From Tenodera sinensis (Eukaryota; Arthropoda; Insecta; Mantodea; Mantidae), in NCBI GenBank assembly GCA_030765045.1, contig CM060968.1:110697404-110761403 (forward strand): a stretch of 64,000 nucleotides of DNA, read 5' to 3'. Numbering within the stretch: the first letter of the stretch is position 1; every line of letters begins with the position of its first letter. The position numbers and the translations under genes were made by a program. Of the stretch, positions 63,938 through 64,000 are shown one piece after another. The notes under the pieces were generated by a model that saw nothing but the letters and a program-made list of their open reading frames with translations, made no database searches and was not told where the DNA came from.

Positions 63938-64000
63938 AGTTTTGATGTACATTTCTTGAATGTACAATGAAAATGTGTAAGTTTTGATGTACATTTCTTG
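63938..64000 (+). repeat. Array continues past the window edge
   Basis: One and a half monomers with GAATG cores. The last base is monomer position 13, so the array is cut by the window rather than ending here. Confidence 0.9.

Larger units (their letters stand above)
1..64000 (+). repeat. Satellite DNA array, 42/41-bp monomer
   Basis: The window is filled end to end by one monomer in a single orientation. Numbered from TGTACA, its conserved parts are TGTACATTTC (1-10), the variable core (11-18), ACAATGAAAATG (19-30), GTGTA and a variable linker (31-36), and TTTTGA (37-42). Consensus composition on this strand is 18 T, 14 A, 7 G and 3 C, about 24% G+C with strong G-over-C skew. I estimate about 1,530 copies from 64,000 divided by about 41.8. 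The array enters at monomer position 3 and leaves at position 13, so both edges are open. No unique sequence, inversion, transposon or gene interrupts it. The scale and homogeneity fit a eukaryotic satellite. The family name, species and chromosomal position are unknown to me. Confidence 0.98.

Noticed and set aside
1..64000. CRISPR array
   Set aside because: The period is in a plausible range, but there are no unique spacers: the whole period is conserved, and no cas-like gene is present.
1..64000. TATA boxes or promoters at the TATATAC cores
   Set aside because: The motif is part of the monomer and occurs hundreds of times, so it is not evidence for a promoter.
1..64000. CENP-B box in the monomer
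   Set aside because: The known box needs TTCG and CGGG elements. The consensus has no CpG, and the rare CpG variants do not form it.
1..64000. Telomeric repeat or rDNA spacer
   Set aside because: The period and sequence do not match known short telomere units, and no rRNA sequence is present.

Overview
The whole window is one uninterrupted tandem-repeat (satellite) array. From the first base to the last, every stretch I read is a head-to-tail copy of one AT-rich monomer of 42 bp, or a 41-bp version lacking one base. That is roughly 1,530 monomers, all in the same orientation. The window starts at monomer position 3 and ends at position 13, so the array runs off both ends. I found no gene, RNA gene, transposon, unique-sequence island or inverted block.

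A 64-kb array of this kind points to eukaryotic heterochromatin (centromeric, pericentromeric, subtelomeric or a knob). I do not recognise the monomer and cannot name the species. The consensus is about 24% G+C. It has a dyad-symmetric core (TTGTATATACAA in the most symmetric variant), an A4 tract, a T4 tract and almost no CpG.

Monomers differ mainly at two places: the core (TATATAC, TATGTAC, GAGTGTAC or GAATGTAC types) and the linker after GTGTA (AAG or ATG, both 42 bp; AG, 41 bp; or AAG followed by TTCTAT in place of TTTTGA). Rare private variants act as markers. Spacing between recurrences of the same marker shows that the array is built from kilobase-scale blocks copied in whole numbers of monomers.

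Layout: (1) 1-8.7 kb, two block pairs with offsets of about 1.92 kb and 3.30-3.34 kb, rich in ATG and 41-bp linkers. (2) 8.7-14.5 kb, three tandem units of 1803, 2097 and 1803 bp; the middle one carries an extra seven monomers. (3) 14.3-35.0 kb, five B-A units with start-to-start spacings of 4871, 5875, 3023 and 3735 bp, almost entirely 42-bp monomers and marked by the TTCTAT linker. (4) 35.0-41.3 kb, a 3.0-kb pair offset by 3262/3221 bp that carries private markers of the left-end family. (5) 41.4-46.3 kb, a pair offset by 2588/2756 bp. (6) 46.3-54.0 kb, a clean tandem duplication with a 3867-bp period. (7) 54.2-64 kb, a 3.3-kb block copied again 6360 bp downstream.

The reverse strand of the monomer has no stop codon in any of its three frames, and 42 is a multiple of three. 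Very long ORFs of 14-residue repeats therefore appear in all three reverse frames. I judge them artefacts and annotate no CDS. Block boundaries were located by eye and are usually good to about one monomer.
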